The notes beneath the pieces were generated by a model, which saw nothing but the letters and a program-made list of their open reading frames with translations, was not told the DNA's origin and did not search any database. The translations under genes and the position numbers were made by a program. A DNA stretch of 64,000 bases from DATAGF01 sp963835685 (lineage in GTDB: Bacteria > Actinomycetota > Thermoleophilia > Miltoncostaeales > Miltoncostaeaceae): positions 161,912 to 225,911 of the forward strand of contig CAWIGI010000016.1 in assembly GCA_963835685.1 (NCBI GenBank), in the 5' to 3' direction. Positions 15,474 to 23,364 of the stretch are shown piece by piece. Within the stretch, counting starts at the first letter, position 1. Each line of letters begins with the position of its first letter.

Positions 15474-16040
15474 CTAGGGGTAGTCCATCACGAGGACGGC
15501 CGCGGTGCCCGGCTCGAGCGCGGAGTAGGCGTGGGGCACGTCGGCCGCGAAGGTGGCGAGGTCGCCGGGCCCGAGGACGGCCGGCGCGTCGACCGGCCCG
15601 ACCTCCATCCGCCCGGCCGTGACCAGGACGTGCTCGCGCACGCCGGCCGGATGGGCATCGGCTCGACGGGGCTCGCCGGGCTCGCACCCGATCGCGTAGA
15701 GCTCGCTCGGCCCGCGACGGCCGGTGGCGGCCAGCAGCCACACCAGGAACGGGGCGCCGGCGGAGTCGACGCGAACGCCCTCGCCGGCCCGCAGCACGCG
15801 CAGCTCGGGCGCATGCGGCGAGACCAGCTCGGCGAAGGGGACGCCCAGCGCGGTCGCGATCGACCAGAGTGTCTCCATGCTCGGGTTGGCCCGTCCGGAC
15901 TCGATCTGGGAGAGCGTCGACTTGCCGACGCCGGCGGCCGCCGCGAGCTCCGACAGCGACAGCCGGGTCCGGGCCCGGTGGCGGCGGAGGTTGTCCGCGA
16001 CGATCCGCGCCAGATCCTGAGACTCGGTCGGGCCGTCCAC
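15474..16040 (-). CDS. XRE-family regulator with C-terminal cupin
   Basis: 188 residues from GTG 16040. Residues ~10-65 are an HTH_3 domain (IVADNLRRHRARTRLSLSEL, AAAAGVGKSTLSQIESGRAN, PSMETLWSIATALGVPFAEL). The remainder is a small cupin (GVREHVLVTAGRMEVGP, VLGPGDLATFAADVPHAYSA), the ligand-sensing half in this regulator class. It is divergent from azlC with only 20 bases between start codons. XRE-cupin regulators beside azlCD are a familiar arrangement, so control of azlCD by an amino acid bound in the cupin is the natural inference. No Shine-Dalgarno; TATATT lies seven bases upstream, so the message is probably leaderless. Confidence 0.85.
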   Translation of the reverse strand: MDGPTESQDLARIVADNLRRHRARTRLSLSELAAAAGVGKSTLSQIESGRANPSMETLWSIATALGVPFAELVSPHAPELRVLRAGEGVRVDSAGAPFLVWLLAATGRRGPSELYAIGCEPGEPRRADAHPAGVREHVLVTAGRMEVGPVDAPAVLGPGDLATFAADVPHAYSALEPGTAAVLVMDYP

Positions 16041-16060
16041 GTTGTCTAATATATCGAACG
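16041..16060. promoter_or_regulatory. 20-bp divergent promoter with overlapping -10 elements
   Basis: The only AT-rich patch here, TCTAATATATCG, serves both directions: TATATT (16053-16048) seven bases before GTG 16040, and TAATAT (16047-16052) eight bases before ATG 16061. Neither gene has a ribosome site, and each promoter's upstream part must lie inside the other gene. Confidence 0.55.
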
Positions 16061-16730
16061 ATGCGTTCGCTTCGCGATCCCCTCGTGCGCCAGGCGCTCG
16101 CGATCGCCGTCGCGGTGGGGGCGTTCGGGGTCGCCTTCGGGGCCTTCGCCGCCGACACCGGCCTGTCCCTCGCCAAGGCGCTGGCGATGTCGGGCCTCGT
16201 CTACGCGGGCTCGGCGCAGCTCGCGGCCGTCGGCGTCGCCGCCGAGGGCGGGACCGGGGCGGCGGCCGTGCTCGCCGGCCTGCTGCTGTCGGCCCGCAAC
16301 GTCGCCTTCGGCGTGGCGCTCGCCCCCCTCCTTCCACGGGGCCTCGGCCGGCGCCTGGCCGCGTCGCAGGTCATCATCGACCAGTCGGCCGCGGTCGCGC
16401 TCGCGCAGCCGACGCCGGCCCGCGCGCGCCGGGCCTTCTGGCTGACCGGCCTCTGGGTGATGGTGCTCTGGCTCGCCGGCACGGCGGCCGGGTGGGCGCT
16501 GACGGAGGCCATCGACATCCGGGCCGTCGGGCTCGACGCCGCCATCCCGGCCGTCTTCGTCGCGCTGCTCGTGCCGCGGATGCGTCAGGCCGGCAGAGGC
16601 GGCGACGGCCCTGGCGGGGGCGGCGATCGCCCTCGCGCTCACACCGGTCGCGCCCGCGGGGGTCCCGATCCTGGCGGCGTCGGCGGGCGTGGTCGCCGGC
16701 CTCGTCCTCGCGCGCCGCCGTCCGGCGTGA
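16061..16730 (+). CDS. azlC: AzlC-family branched-chain amino acid exporter subunit, frameshifted
   Basis: Large subunit of the AzlCD exporter, a multispanning inner-membrane protein. Landmarks are DPLVRQALAIAVAVGAFGVA, FGAFAADTGLSLAKALAMSG, YAGSAQLAAVGV, SARNVAFGVALAPLLP and a helix FWLTGLWVMVLWLAGTAAGW. Near 16598 the frame slips after VPRMRQ. In the next frame EAATALAGAAIALALTPVAP and AASAGVVAGLVLARRRPA run to the TGA at 16728-16730, which overlaps the azlD GTG. Restoring one base gives a normal-length AzlC of about 223 residues. Confidence 0.8.
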
Positions 16731-17034
16731 GCTGGGCGGCGATCCTGGCACTCGCGGCGGGCACGTACGCGATGAAGGCGGCGGGCCCGGTCCTGCTGGG
16801 CGGGAGGTCGCTCCCGCCGCGCCTCGAGCGGGTGGTCGACCTGCTGCCGGCCGCCCTCCTGGCGGCGCTCATCGCCGTCCAGACCTTCTCGGCCGACGGG
16901 GGCCTGACGATCGACGCCCGCGCCGCCGGCGTCGGCGCGGCCGCCGTCGCCGCCTGGCGCGGCGCGCCGTTCCTGGTCGTCGTCGGGGTCGCGATGGCCG
17001 TGGCGGCGGCCGTCAGGGCAGTCGGCCGGCGCAT
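16727..17034 (+). CDS. azlD: AzlD-family exporter small subunit
   Basis: GTG 16727 overlaps the azlC stop (GTGA). Four short hydrophobic segments (SWAAILALAAGTYAMKAAGP, LERVVDLLPAALLAALIAVQ, GVGAAAVAAWRGAPFLVVVG, MAVAAAVRA) are the AzlD pattern. As written, the frame has no stop until 17086 and runs antisense through the end of the GNAT gene. Removing T at 17022 gives GCG GCC GGC GCA TGA, ending at 17034 in the present numbering, the size expected for AzlD. The same correction gives the GNAT gene its stop. Confidence 0.75.
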
Positions 17035-17445
17035 GACGACGTGCGCGATGCCCGCCTCCTGGAACTCCTCGCCCTCGGCGACGTAGCCGGCCCGCGCGTA
17101 GAACTCGCGCACCTCGATCTGGGCGTGCAGCTCGACCTCGCGCGCTCCCGCCGCCGCGGCCTCGGCGTGCGCCGCCTCCAGCAGCCGCGCGCCCACGCCC
17201 CGGCCGCGGTGCGACCGCTCGACGGCCATCCGCCCCAGGACCGTCGCCGACCCCCGCCGCACGAGGCGGCAGGTCGCGACGACGGCGCCCGACCCGTCGA
17301 CCGCCACCAGGTGCAGGGCCGTCGCGTCGTGCTCGTCGCGCTCGAGCTCCTCGGGCACCCCCTGCTCCTCGCAGAAGACGCGGTGACGCAGCGCCAGCGC
17401 GGCGGCCATCTCGTCTCCGGTCGCCCGACGGACCGCCTGACTCAC
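17013..17445 (-). CDS. GNAT-family N-acetyltransferase
   Basis: GTG 17445 starts MSQAVRRATGDEMAAALALR. Acetyl-CoA-binding motif A is MAVERSHRGRGVGARLLEAA (R/Q-x-x-G-x-G/A type), preceded by ATCRLVRRGSATVLGRMAV and followed by VREFYARAGYVAEGEEFQEA and GIAHVVMRR. This matches ElaA/YjcF-like single-domain acetyltransferases of about 140 residues. As written, the frame misses its stop and continues to 16639 antisense to azlD. Deleting T17022 produces ...RRPLP and a TGA at 17015-17013. Substrate unknown. Confidence 0.8.
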
Positions 17446-17526
17446 GCGCTGGCGGCGCAGGTTTTCCGAGGATAGGCTGCCGCCCCTGCGGCCCGACGGG
17501 CCGGATCGGATGTGAAAGGGGCGCGA

Positions 17527-18789
17527 ATGATTCGACGGCGCACGATTGCGTCACTGCTCGCGGTCGGAGCCCTCGGAGTCGGGGGCATCGCCGCGGGATG
17601 CGGCGACGACGATAGCGGCGGAGGGGACGTCGGAGAGCTGAAGGTGGGGGTGCTCGTTCCGCTGACCGGTGGGCTCGGCCCATTCGGCGGGCCCGGCGCC
17701 CAGGCCGCCGAGCTGGGGGCCGCGCAGGTCAACGCCGCGGCCGGGGACAGCGGCCTCAACCTCACCCTGGTCCAGGAGGACACCAAGAGCGACCCGCAGG
17801 CCGCTCAGGAGGCCGCCACCAAGCTGGTCGAGAGCGACGGCGTGACCGCCATCGCCGGCCCGTGGGGCACGGACGAGGTCACGACGGTGGCCGAGAACGT
17901 CACCGTCCCAGGCGGGATCCCGATCGTCAGCCCGTCTGCGACCCAGCCGGCGATCACCGAGCTCGACGACGACGGGCTCGTCTTCCGCACGCCCCCCTCG
18001 GACGCCATCCAGGGCCGGGTGCTGGCGCAGCTCGTCGGCCGGGAGATCGGCGCCGACTCGACTCTCAACACCGGCGGCCGCAACGACTCCTACGGCACCG
18101 CGCTCGTCGAGGAGTTCACGAAGGCCTGGGAGGCGGGCGGCGGCACGGTCGCCAAGAACGTCCCCTACAACCCGCTGGCCGCAAGCCTCAACTCCGAGGC
18201 CCAGCAGCTCGCCTCGGGCAACCCGGACGGATGGATGATCATCGACTACGCCGACGACTGGGCGAAGATGGGCCCCGCCCTCGTGCGCACGGGCAACTGG
18301 GACCCCGCCAGAACGTTCACCGGGGACGGCCTGAAGTCCAGCAGCCTGCCCGAGAGGATCGGCGAGCCCGCCACCGAGGGGATGCGCGCGACCGCGCCCA
18401 CCTCCGTCGACGCGCCGGCAGGGGCCCAGTTCGACGCCCTCTGGACTGCCGAGGTCGGCGAGGACCGCCAGACCTACGACGCCCAGAACTTCGACGCGGT
18501 GATCCTGATCGCGCTGGCGGCGGCCGCGGGCGGCTCGAGCGACCCGGCCTCGATCGCCGAGAACCTGCAGGCGGTGTCCGGCCCACCGGGCGACAAGTAC
18601 ACCTTCGAGAACCTTCAGGAGGCGTTCGCCGCGGCGGCCGACGGCGAGGACATCGACTACGAGGGGGCGTCGGGCCCGATCGACTTCGACGAGGCCGGCG
18701 ACCCGGCGTCCGCGAGCTACGGCACGTGGAGCTACACGGGCGGCCAGCTCGTCGAGACCGACGAGGTCATCGCCCGCGTCAACCAGTAG
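17527..18789 (+). CDS. livK: Branched-chain amino acid ABC transporter substrate-binding lipoprotein
   Basis: 420 residues from ATG 17527 (MIRRRTIASLLAVGALGVGG), with a purine-rich AAAGGGG stretch upstream. The lipobox IAAGC anchors the mature protein outside the membrane. A Gly/Asp linker leads into a Peripla_BP_6 (LivJ/LivK) domain: LKVGVLVPLTGGLGPFGGPG, VQEDTKSDPQAAQEAATKLV, IAGPWGTDEVTTVAENVTVP and GGIPIVSPSATQPAITELDD. It faces the livHMGF genes tail to tail: its stop overlaps the LivF stop region by 11 bases. Ligand is presumably Leu/Ile/Val or another hydrophobic amino acid, but this family also binds amides and aromatic acids. Confidence 0.9.
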   Translation: MIRRRTIASLLAVGALGVGGIAAGCGDDDSGGGDVGELKVGVLVPLTGGLGPFGGPGAQAAELGAAQVNAAAGDSGLNLTLVQEDTKSDPQAAQEAATKLVESDGVTAIAGPWGTDEVTTVAENVTVPGGIPIVSPSATQPAITELDDDGLVFRTPPSDAIQGRVLAQLVGREIGADSTLNTGGRNDSYGTALVEEFTKAWEAGGGTVAKNVPYNPLAASLNSEAQQLASGNPDGWMIIDYADDWAKMGPALVRTGNWDPARTFTGDGLKSSSLPERIGEPATEGMRATAPTSVDAPAGAQFDALWTAEVGEDRQTYDAQNFDAVILIALAAAAGGSSDPASIAENLQAVSGPPGDKYTFENLQEAFAAAADGEDIDYEGASGPIDFDEAGDPASASYGTWSYTGGQLVETDEVIARVNQ

Positions 18790-19552
18790 GCGCCTCGCGC
18801 GGGGACGGCTCCGGCCGTCCTCGCGGGGCTCCACCGAGGTAGAGCTCGGCCACCTGGGGGTCGGTGAGGAGCGCGTCGCCGGCTCCTTCGAAGCGGTTCT
18901 GGCCGTTCTCGAGCACGTAGCCGCGGTCGGCGACCCCGAGGGCGCGGCGGGCGTTCTGCTCGATCATCACGATCGTCACGCCCGAGCCGTTGATGTCGGC
19001 CACGGTCTCGAACACCTCGCCCACCGCGCGCGGGGCGAGCCCCGCCGAGGGCTCGTCGAGCAGCAGGACCGCCGGGTCGGGCATCAGGGCGCGGGCCATG
19101 GCGAGCATCTGGCGCTCGCCTCCGGAGAGCGTGCCCGCGCGCTGCCGACGGCGCTCGCCGAGGCGGGGGAAGAGGGTCATCATCCGGTCCATGCGCTCCC
19201 GGGTCTGGCGGCGGCGCAGCACCCCGCCCACCTCCAGGTTCTCCAGGACGGTGAGCGACGGGAAGACGTTGCCCACCTGGGGCACGTAGCTCATGCCCTG
19301 GGCGGTGACCTCGTGGGTGTGCGCGCCGGTGATGTCCTGCCCGCGCAGCAGCACCCGTCCCTCGCGCAGCCGCACGAGGCCGAAGATGGCCTTGGCGAGC
19401 GTCAACTTCCCCGCGCCGTTGGGGCCGATCACGACGACGATCTCCCCCTCGGCGGCGGTGAGGGTGCAGCCGCGCAGGATGTCCACCTCGGGGACATAGC
19501 CGCCCACCAACCCCTCCGCGGAGAGGACGACCTCGAGGGCCGGCGCGCTCAC
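18779..19552 (-). CDS. livF: Branched-chain amino acid ABC transporter ATP-binding protein LivF, altered Walker A
   Basis: 257 residues. LivF features: ILRGCTLTAAEGEIVVVIGP, MSYVPQVGNVFPSLTVLENL, signature TLSGGERQMLAMARALM, Walker B AVLLLDEPSAGLAP, H-loop-side VIMIEQNARRAL. The Walker A reads GPNGAGKLT instead of GPNGAGKST: codon TTG (Leu) replaces the expected Ser codon (TCG would differ by one base). That Ser/Thr coordinates Mg-ATP, so the protein as written should hydrolyse ATP poorly. It could be a base error or a real lesion. The ATG overlaps the livG stop, and the order livH-M-G-F is standard. Confidence 0.9.
   Translation of the reverse strand: MSAPALEVVLSAEGLVGGYVPEVDILRGCTLTAAEGEIVVVIGPNGAGKLTLAKAIFGLVRLREGRVLLRGQDITGAHTHEVTAQGMSYVPQVGNVFPSLTVLENLEVGGVLRRRQTRERMDRMMTLFPRLGERRRQRAGTLSGGERQMLAMARALMPDPAVLLLDEPSAGLAPRAVGEVFETVADINGSGVTIVMIEQNARRALGVADRGYVLENGQNRFEGAGDALLTDPQVAELYLGGAPRGRPEPSPREAPTG
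18798..18825. terminator. Strong hairpin downstream of livK
   Basis: CGCGGGGACGGC (18798-18809) and GCCGTCCTCGCG (18814-18825) form a 12-bp stem with one G-U pair and a TCCG loop. It lies nine bases past the livK stop and inside the end of livF. A GC-only terminator for livK is plausible. Confidence 0.5.
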
Positions 19553-20316
19553 GCGGCTGCGGGCTCGGCGCCGAGGTACGCGTCGATCACGGCGGGGTCC
19601 GTGCGGACCTGCTCGGGCGTCCCGTGGGCGATGACCGCCCCCTGCGCCATCACGATGACCTCCTCCGAGACGCCCATGACCACGTCCATGTCGTGCTCCA
19701 CGAACAGCACCGTCAGGCCGCGCTCCTCGCGCAACCGCTGCAGGTAGTCGAGCAGACGATGGCCGAGGGTGGGATTGACGCCGGCCATCGGCTCGTCCAG
19801 CAGCACGAGCCGTGGCCGCGTCATCAGCGCCCGCGCCAGCTCGAGCAGCTTCCGCTGGCCCCCCGACAGGGTCGCCGCGTACTCCTCCGCATGGGTATGG
19901 ATGCCGACCTCGCCCAGCATCTCCATCGCCTCCTCGCGCACCTCGGCCTCGCGCCGCCGCCAGCGCCGCGGCCGGAAGAGCGCGGTGTCGAGGCGCTCGC
20001 CCGGCTGGGCGGGCGCCGCGAGCACGACGTTCTCGAGCACGGTCATCTTCGCCAGGACCCGGGTGAGCTGGAACGTGCGGACCATGCCCTGGCGGGCGAT
20101 CGCGTCGGGGCTCTGCCCGCTGATGTCGCGGCCGTCGAAGGTCACCGTGCCGCCCTCGGCCTTGACGAAGCCGGTCACGAGGTTGAAGGCGGTGGTCTTG
20201 CCGGCGCCGTTCGGCCCGATCAGCGCCGTGATGCTTCCCTCGCGAACCGCGAAGGTCGCGCCGTCCACCGCGCGCAGGCCGCCGAAGCTGACACGCAGGT
20301 CGCGGACGTCGAGCAG
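19549..20316 (-). CDS. livG: Branched-chain amino acid ABC transporter ATP-binding protein LivG
   Basis: The first conventional start (GTG 20268) would remove strand 1. The family-like residues LLDVRDLRVSFGGLRAVDG continue upstream in frame to CTG 20316, preceded by GAGGGGGCC, so that is used here (255 residues). No ATG is present. Walker A is GPNGAGKTTAFNLV (intact), the Q-loop region MVRTFQLTRVLAKMTVLENV, signature TLSGGQRKLLELARAL, Walker B LVLLDEPMAGVNP, and the LivG C-terminal tail VIAHGTPEQVRTDPAVIDAY. It partners LivF in the cytoplasmic ATPase dimer; with LivF impaired this may be the only competent site. Confidence 0.85.
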   Translation of the reverse strand: MLDVRDLRVSFGGLRAVDGATFAVREGSITALIGPNGAGKTTAFNLVTGFVKAEGGTVTFDGRDISGQSPDAIARQGMVRTFQLTRVLAKMTVLENVVLAAPAQPGERLDTALFRPRRWRRREAEVREEAMEMLGEVGIHTHAEEYAATLSGGQRKLLELARALMTRPRLVLLDEPMAGVNPTLGHRLLDYLQRLREERGLTVLFVEHDMDVVMGVSEEVIVMAQGAVIAHGTPEQVRTDPAVIDAYLGAEPAAA

Positions 20317-20323
20317 GGCCCCC

Positions 20324-21262
20324 TCAGGCGTCGAGATGGAGCTCCTCCTTCTTGCCGAACAGGCCCTGGGGCCGGAACGCCATGATCGCCATGATCAAGA
20401 GGCCGATCACCACGAAGCGCAGAGCCGCGACTTGGTCGGCGTCGAGCGGGAAATCGAGGAAGCGGGTCCCCGACACGATCACGGCGATCACGACCGAGCC
20501 GACCACCACGCCGAAGTAGCTCCCGATGCCGCCGAGGATGAGGATCGCGAAGCCGACGAAGGTGAAGATCGGCTCGAAGTTGGTGGGGAAGAGGGTCGTC
20601 GAGAAGAGCGTGTAGAAGACGCCGGCCAGGCCGGCGATCGCCGAGCCCAGGGCCAACGCCTGGAGCTTGTAGCGGAACACGGGCTTGCCGGCCGCGGCCG
20701 CCGCGTCCTCGTCCTCGCGCACGGCCCGCAGGACCCGCCGCCAGGGCGTGCGCCCCAGGTAGACCAGCAGCAGGCCGACCAGCACCGCGGTCACCCAGAC
20801 CAGCACCAGCAGAGGGACCCGGCGGTCGAGCTCGACCCCGATGCCGGAGAAGAAGTCGAGGATGTCGTTGTTGGCGTCCCGCCACGGCCCGCTCGCGCTC
20901 CGCAGGCCCTGGGGGCCGCCGGTCGTGTCCTGCTCGTTGAGGATGGCTATTCGGAGTATCTCGCCGGCGGCGATCGTCGTGATGGCGAAGTAGTCGGCGC
21001 GCAATCGCAGGGTGGGCAGGCCGAGCAGCAGGCCGCCGGCCGCCGAGGCCGCGAGGGCGATCACGATGGCGATCCAGATCGAGACGCCGTTCGTGACCAG
21101 CAGGCCCATCGTGTAGGCGCCGATCGCCATGAACGCGACGTGGCCGAAGTTGATCAGGCCGGTGTCGCCGACCTCGAGCTGCAGGCCGAGGACGAAGATG
21201 GCGTAGACGCCCGCGAAGGTGAGGACGAAGGCCCAGAAGCCGAAGGCGAGGAGGGGGTCCAT
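20324..21262 (-). CDS. livM: Branched-chain amino acid ABC transporter permease LivM
   Basis: 312 residues with about eight to nine hydrophobic segments. The BPD_transp_2 signature region is present: LEVGDTGLINFGHVAFMAIG, LRLRADYFAITTIAAGEILR and RVLRAVREDEDAAAAAGKPV (EAA-like loop that contacts the ATPases), then FAILILGGIGSYFGVVVGSV and a tail MAFRPQGLFGKKEELHLDA. The ATG at 21262 follows livH by 12 bases. Inner-membrane half of the LivHM channel. Confidence 0.92.
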   Translation of the reverse strand: MDPLLAFGFWAFVLTFAGVYAIFVLGLQLEVGDTGLINFGHVAFMAIGAYTMGLLVTNGVSIWIAIVIALAASAAGGLLLGLPTLRLRADYFAITTIAAGEILRIAILNEQDTTGGPQGLRSASGPWRDANNDILDFFSGIGVELDRRVPLLVLVWVTAVLVGLLLVYLGRTPWRRVLRAVREDEDAAAAAGKPVFRYKLQALALGSAIAGLAGVFYTLFSTTLFPTNFEPIFTFVGFAILILGGIGSYFGVVVGSVVIAVIVSGTRFLDFPLDADQVAALRFVVIGLLIMAIMAFRPQGLFGKKEELHLDA

Positions 21263-21274
21263 GTCGGCGTCGTC

Positions 21275-22151
21275 CTAGACGGTGCGCGCCTGGCCGAAGA
21301 TGCCCTGGGGCCGGGCGATCAGCACCAGGATCAGCACGAGGAAGCCGATGGCCTCCTTGTAGGTCGGACGGATGAACATCGTTGACCACTCCTGCACCAG
21401 GCCGAGCGTAACGCCGCCCAGCAGCGCCCCGTACGCGCTGCCGATCCCCCCGAGCACGACCGCGGCGAAGATCGGCAGCAGCAGGAACCAGCCCGTGTTC
21501 GGCGTGAGGGTGGTGTAGATGGCCGCCAGTACGCCGGCGAGGCCGGCCAGGCTGCCGGCGAGCAGCCAGGTGTAGATCACCACCCGGCGCGTGTTCACCC
21601 CCGAGACCTCGGCCAGGTCGAAGCTGTCCGACAGCGCCCGCATGGTCTTGCCGATGAGCGTCACCCGGAGCATCGTCGCCACGAGCAACAAGACCACACC
21701 TGCCGTGGCGATCACCGTCACCTGGATGGCCGAGATCGTGACATCGCCGAAGAGGTTCCACGACTGGAACTGGTCAACGTCGAGCCCGCGGTCGCCGCCG
21801 CCCCACTCGAACAGGATCAGGTTGCGGATGACGAACGCCAGCCCGATCGACAGCAGCAGGAGCTGCATGATGCCCGGCGCCGCGGCGGCGCATCGGCGCC
21901 CAGATCGTGAACTCCAGCACCAGCCCGAGGGCCGCGACCGCGGCGATCGCGCCCAGGAAGGCCACGACGAGCGGCATCCCGGCGCTCACGTTGATGGCGA
22001 AGGCGACGTAGCCGCCGAGGGTCATGAAGTCGCCGTGGGCGAAGTTGACGAGCTTCAGGATCCCGTACACCAGCGACAGCCCGATGGCGCCGAGCGCGTA
22101 GATGCCCCCGCTCGACAGGCCGTTGATGGTGGTGTTCAGGAACTCGTCCAC
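21275..22151 (-). CDS. livH: Branched-chain amino acid ABC transporter permease LivH, frameshifted
   Basis: GTG 22151 starts MDEFLNTTINGLSSGGIYAL, then GLSLVYGILKLVNFAHGDFM, the diagnostic LivH opening. After APMRRRGAG (near 21885) the frame slips by one base. The other frame continues IMQLLLLSIGLAFVIRNLIL, MRALSDSFDLAEVSGVNTRR (ATPase-contact loop), FAAVVLGGIGSAYGALLGGV and ARPQGIFGQARTV. Reconnected, the protein has about 291 residues, normal for LivH. First gene of livHMGF; the upstream region to 22324 has no clear promoter on this strand. Confidence 0.85.
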
Positions 22152-22310
22152 GGCGCCCCCGCGTCGCGAATGTGCGGAAGGCTACCCGTCGGGCGGCGCG
22201 GCGGCGCGTTCCCGTTCCCCAGCGCCCGGCCCGCAGGGCCTGCTCGGCCCACCCCGGCTTCGCGACCGCCGAAAACCTCGACAGCCCATTGAAATGGAGA
22301 GACCGGTCTG

Positions 22311-22316
22311 TATTGC
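22311..22316 (+). promoter_or_regulatory. Candidate promoter for leaderless gene at 22324
   Basis: TTGAAA (22289-22294), a 16-base spacer and TATTGC (22311-22316), then seven bases to GTG 22324. This is the best -35/-10 pair seen in the window, and it argues against the in-frame ATG at 22294 as start. Confidence 0.45.
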
Positions 22317-22323
22317 TTCGGGC

Positions 22324-22779
22324 GTGATCGACGAGGTGCGGGAGCGAGCGCGAGGCGGCCATGACCGGGCCGTCGCGATGGAGCGTCTGGCCCGCGACCT
22401 CTGGCGGGCGCTGCGGCCCTCGCTGCTGCCCGATCCCCACCGGCCGGGCTGGTCGGAGCGGTACCTCCTCGAGTCGTGCGCGACCGGCCTCGCCCGGGTG
22501 GCCGCGGACCCCGGCTCCGAGCCGCTCGCCTCCCGCACGCTGTTCTCGAGCGCCCGCTCGCTGATGCGGGCCCAGGACCAGCTGCTGGCGTCGCGCATCA
22601 TCGAGCGGCACCTCGCCCGCGCGCGGGCGTACTTCGAGACCGAGCGGGACGTCCAGGGCATCGACGGGACCCCGCGGTGCGCCGCCCTCAACCGCAAGGG
22701 CAGGCCCTGCGGCCGGGACCCCGTCTGGGGCACGCCCTTCTGCGTCTCCCATACGCCGCAGCCTTCGGCCGCGGCGTAG
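22324..22779 (+). CDS. Unknown protein with C-terminal zinc-binding motif
   Basis: 151 residues from GTG 22324; an in-frame ATG at 22294 would add ten residues but overlaps the likely -10. A helical body (HDRAVAMERLARDLWRALRP, LFSSARSLMRAQDQLLASRI) ends with TPRCAALNRKGRPCGRDPVW and GTPFCVSHTP. The C-x8-C…C-x2-H spacing resembles the short DUF5763-like zinc motif (RCxxxTKKGxPCxxxxxxxxxCxxH). The family's biochemical role is unknown. It diverges from livH and stands alone. Confidence 0.6.
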   Translation: MIDEVRERARGGHDRAVAMERLARDLWRALRPSLLPDPHRPGWSERYLLESCATGLARVAADPGSEPLASRTLFSSARSLMRAQDQLLASRIIERHLARARAYFETERDVQGIDGTPRCAALNRKGRPCGRDPVWGTPFCVSHTPQPSAAA

Positions 22780-22824
22780 CGCGCGGCCTGACGGCCGCGT
22801 CAGCCTCATCGCGGCCCTGGCGGA

Positions 22825-22830
22825 TAGGGT
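22825..22830 (+). promoter_or_regulatory. Candidate -10 element (leaderless)
   Basis: TAGGGT ends six bases before ATG 22837, and no ribosome site is present. Same pattern as 25875, 27634 and 44247. Confidence 0.5.
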
Positions 22831-22836
22831 CCCCTG

Positions 22837-23364
22837 ATGGACGTCCTCCTCGCCGTGGCCAGCAAGCGGGACGTCCGCGCGTACTCCCCGGAGCCACTCC
22901 CGGCGGAGGCCGAGCGGTGGATTCTCGACGCCGGCCGCCTCGCCGGCAGCGCCAGCAACCGCCAGCCCTGCCGCTTCGTGATCGCCGAGGGCGGCGCGCG
23001 CGCGGCCGTGGCGCGCTGCGTGTATGCCCCGGCCAACGTGCTCGGCGCGGCGCTCGCCGTGACGATCACGGTCACCCCGGGCGGCCGGATGGGCGACTTC
23101 GACGTGGGCCGGGCCGCCCAGAACATGATGCTCGCCGGCTGGGCTCAGGGGATCGCCTCGTGCCCCAACGGGATCGCCGACATCGACGCCCTCTCCCGGG
23201 CGCTCGGGATCGAGGAGCCCGACCGGCCGGTCGTGGTGCTGAGCTTCGGCTCCCCCGCCCGAGGGCGGGACCCCGCCCGGCGGTCGGCCGAGGAGTGGAG
23301 CCGGCGGGCCCACCGCCTGCCCCTCGAGCGCCTGGTGCGGCGAGTCGGGTCGCCCGCGCCGTGA
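22837..23364 (+). CDS. Nitroreductase-family protein
   Basis: 175 residues. MDVLLAVASKRDVRAYSPEP carries the FMN-phosphate Arg pair (KRDVRxY), RLAGSASNRQPCRFVIAEGG the flavin-binding Ser/Asn segment, and NMMLAGWAQGIASCPNGI the usual central helix. The protein is short for the family and close to the one-domain nitroreductases that bind FMN as dimers. It reduces an unknown nitro- or quinone-type substrate, or acts as a flavin-dependent oxidoreductase. Its stop overlaps the GTG of the LOG gene (GTGA), so both are translated together. Confidence 0.8.
   Translation: MDVLLAVASKRDVRAYSPEPLPAEAERWILDAGRLAGSASNRQPCRFVIAEGGARAAVARCVYAPANVLGAALAVTITVTPGGRMGDFDVGRAAQNMMLAGWAQGIASCPNGIADIDALSRALGIEEPDRPVVVLSFGSPARGRDPARRSAEEWSRRAHRLPLERLVRRVGSPAP

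Noticed and set aside
17489..17503. CGGCCC-GAC-GGGCCG palindrome upstream of livK
   Set aside because: Short and GC-only. Such palindromes are frequent at this GC content, and nothing ties it to a regulator.
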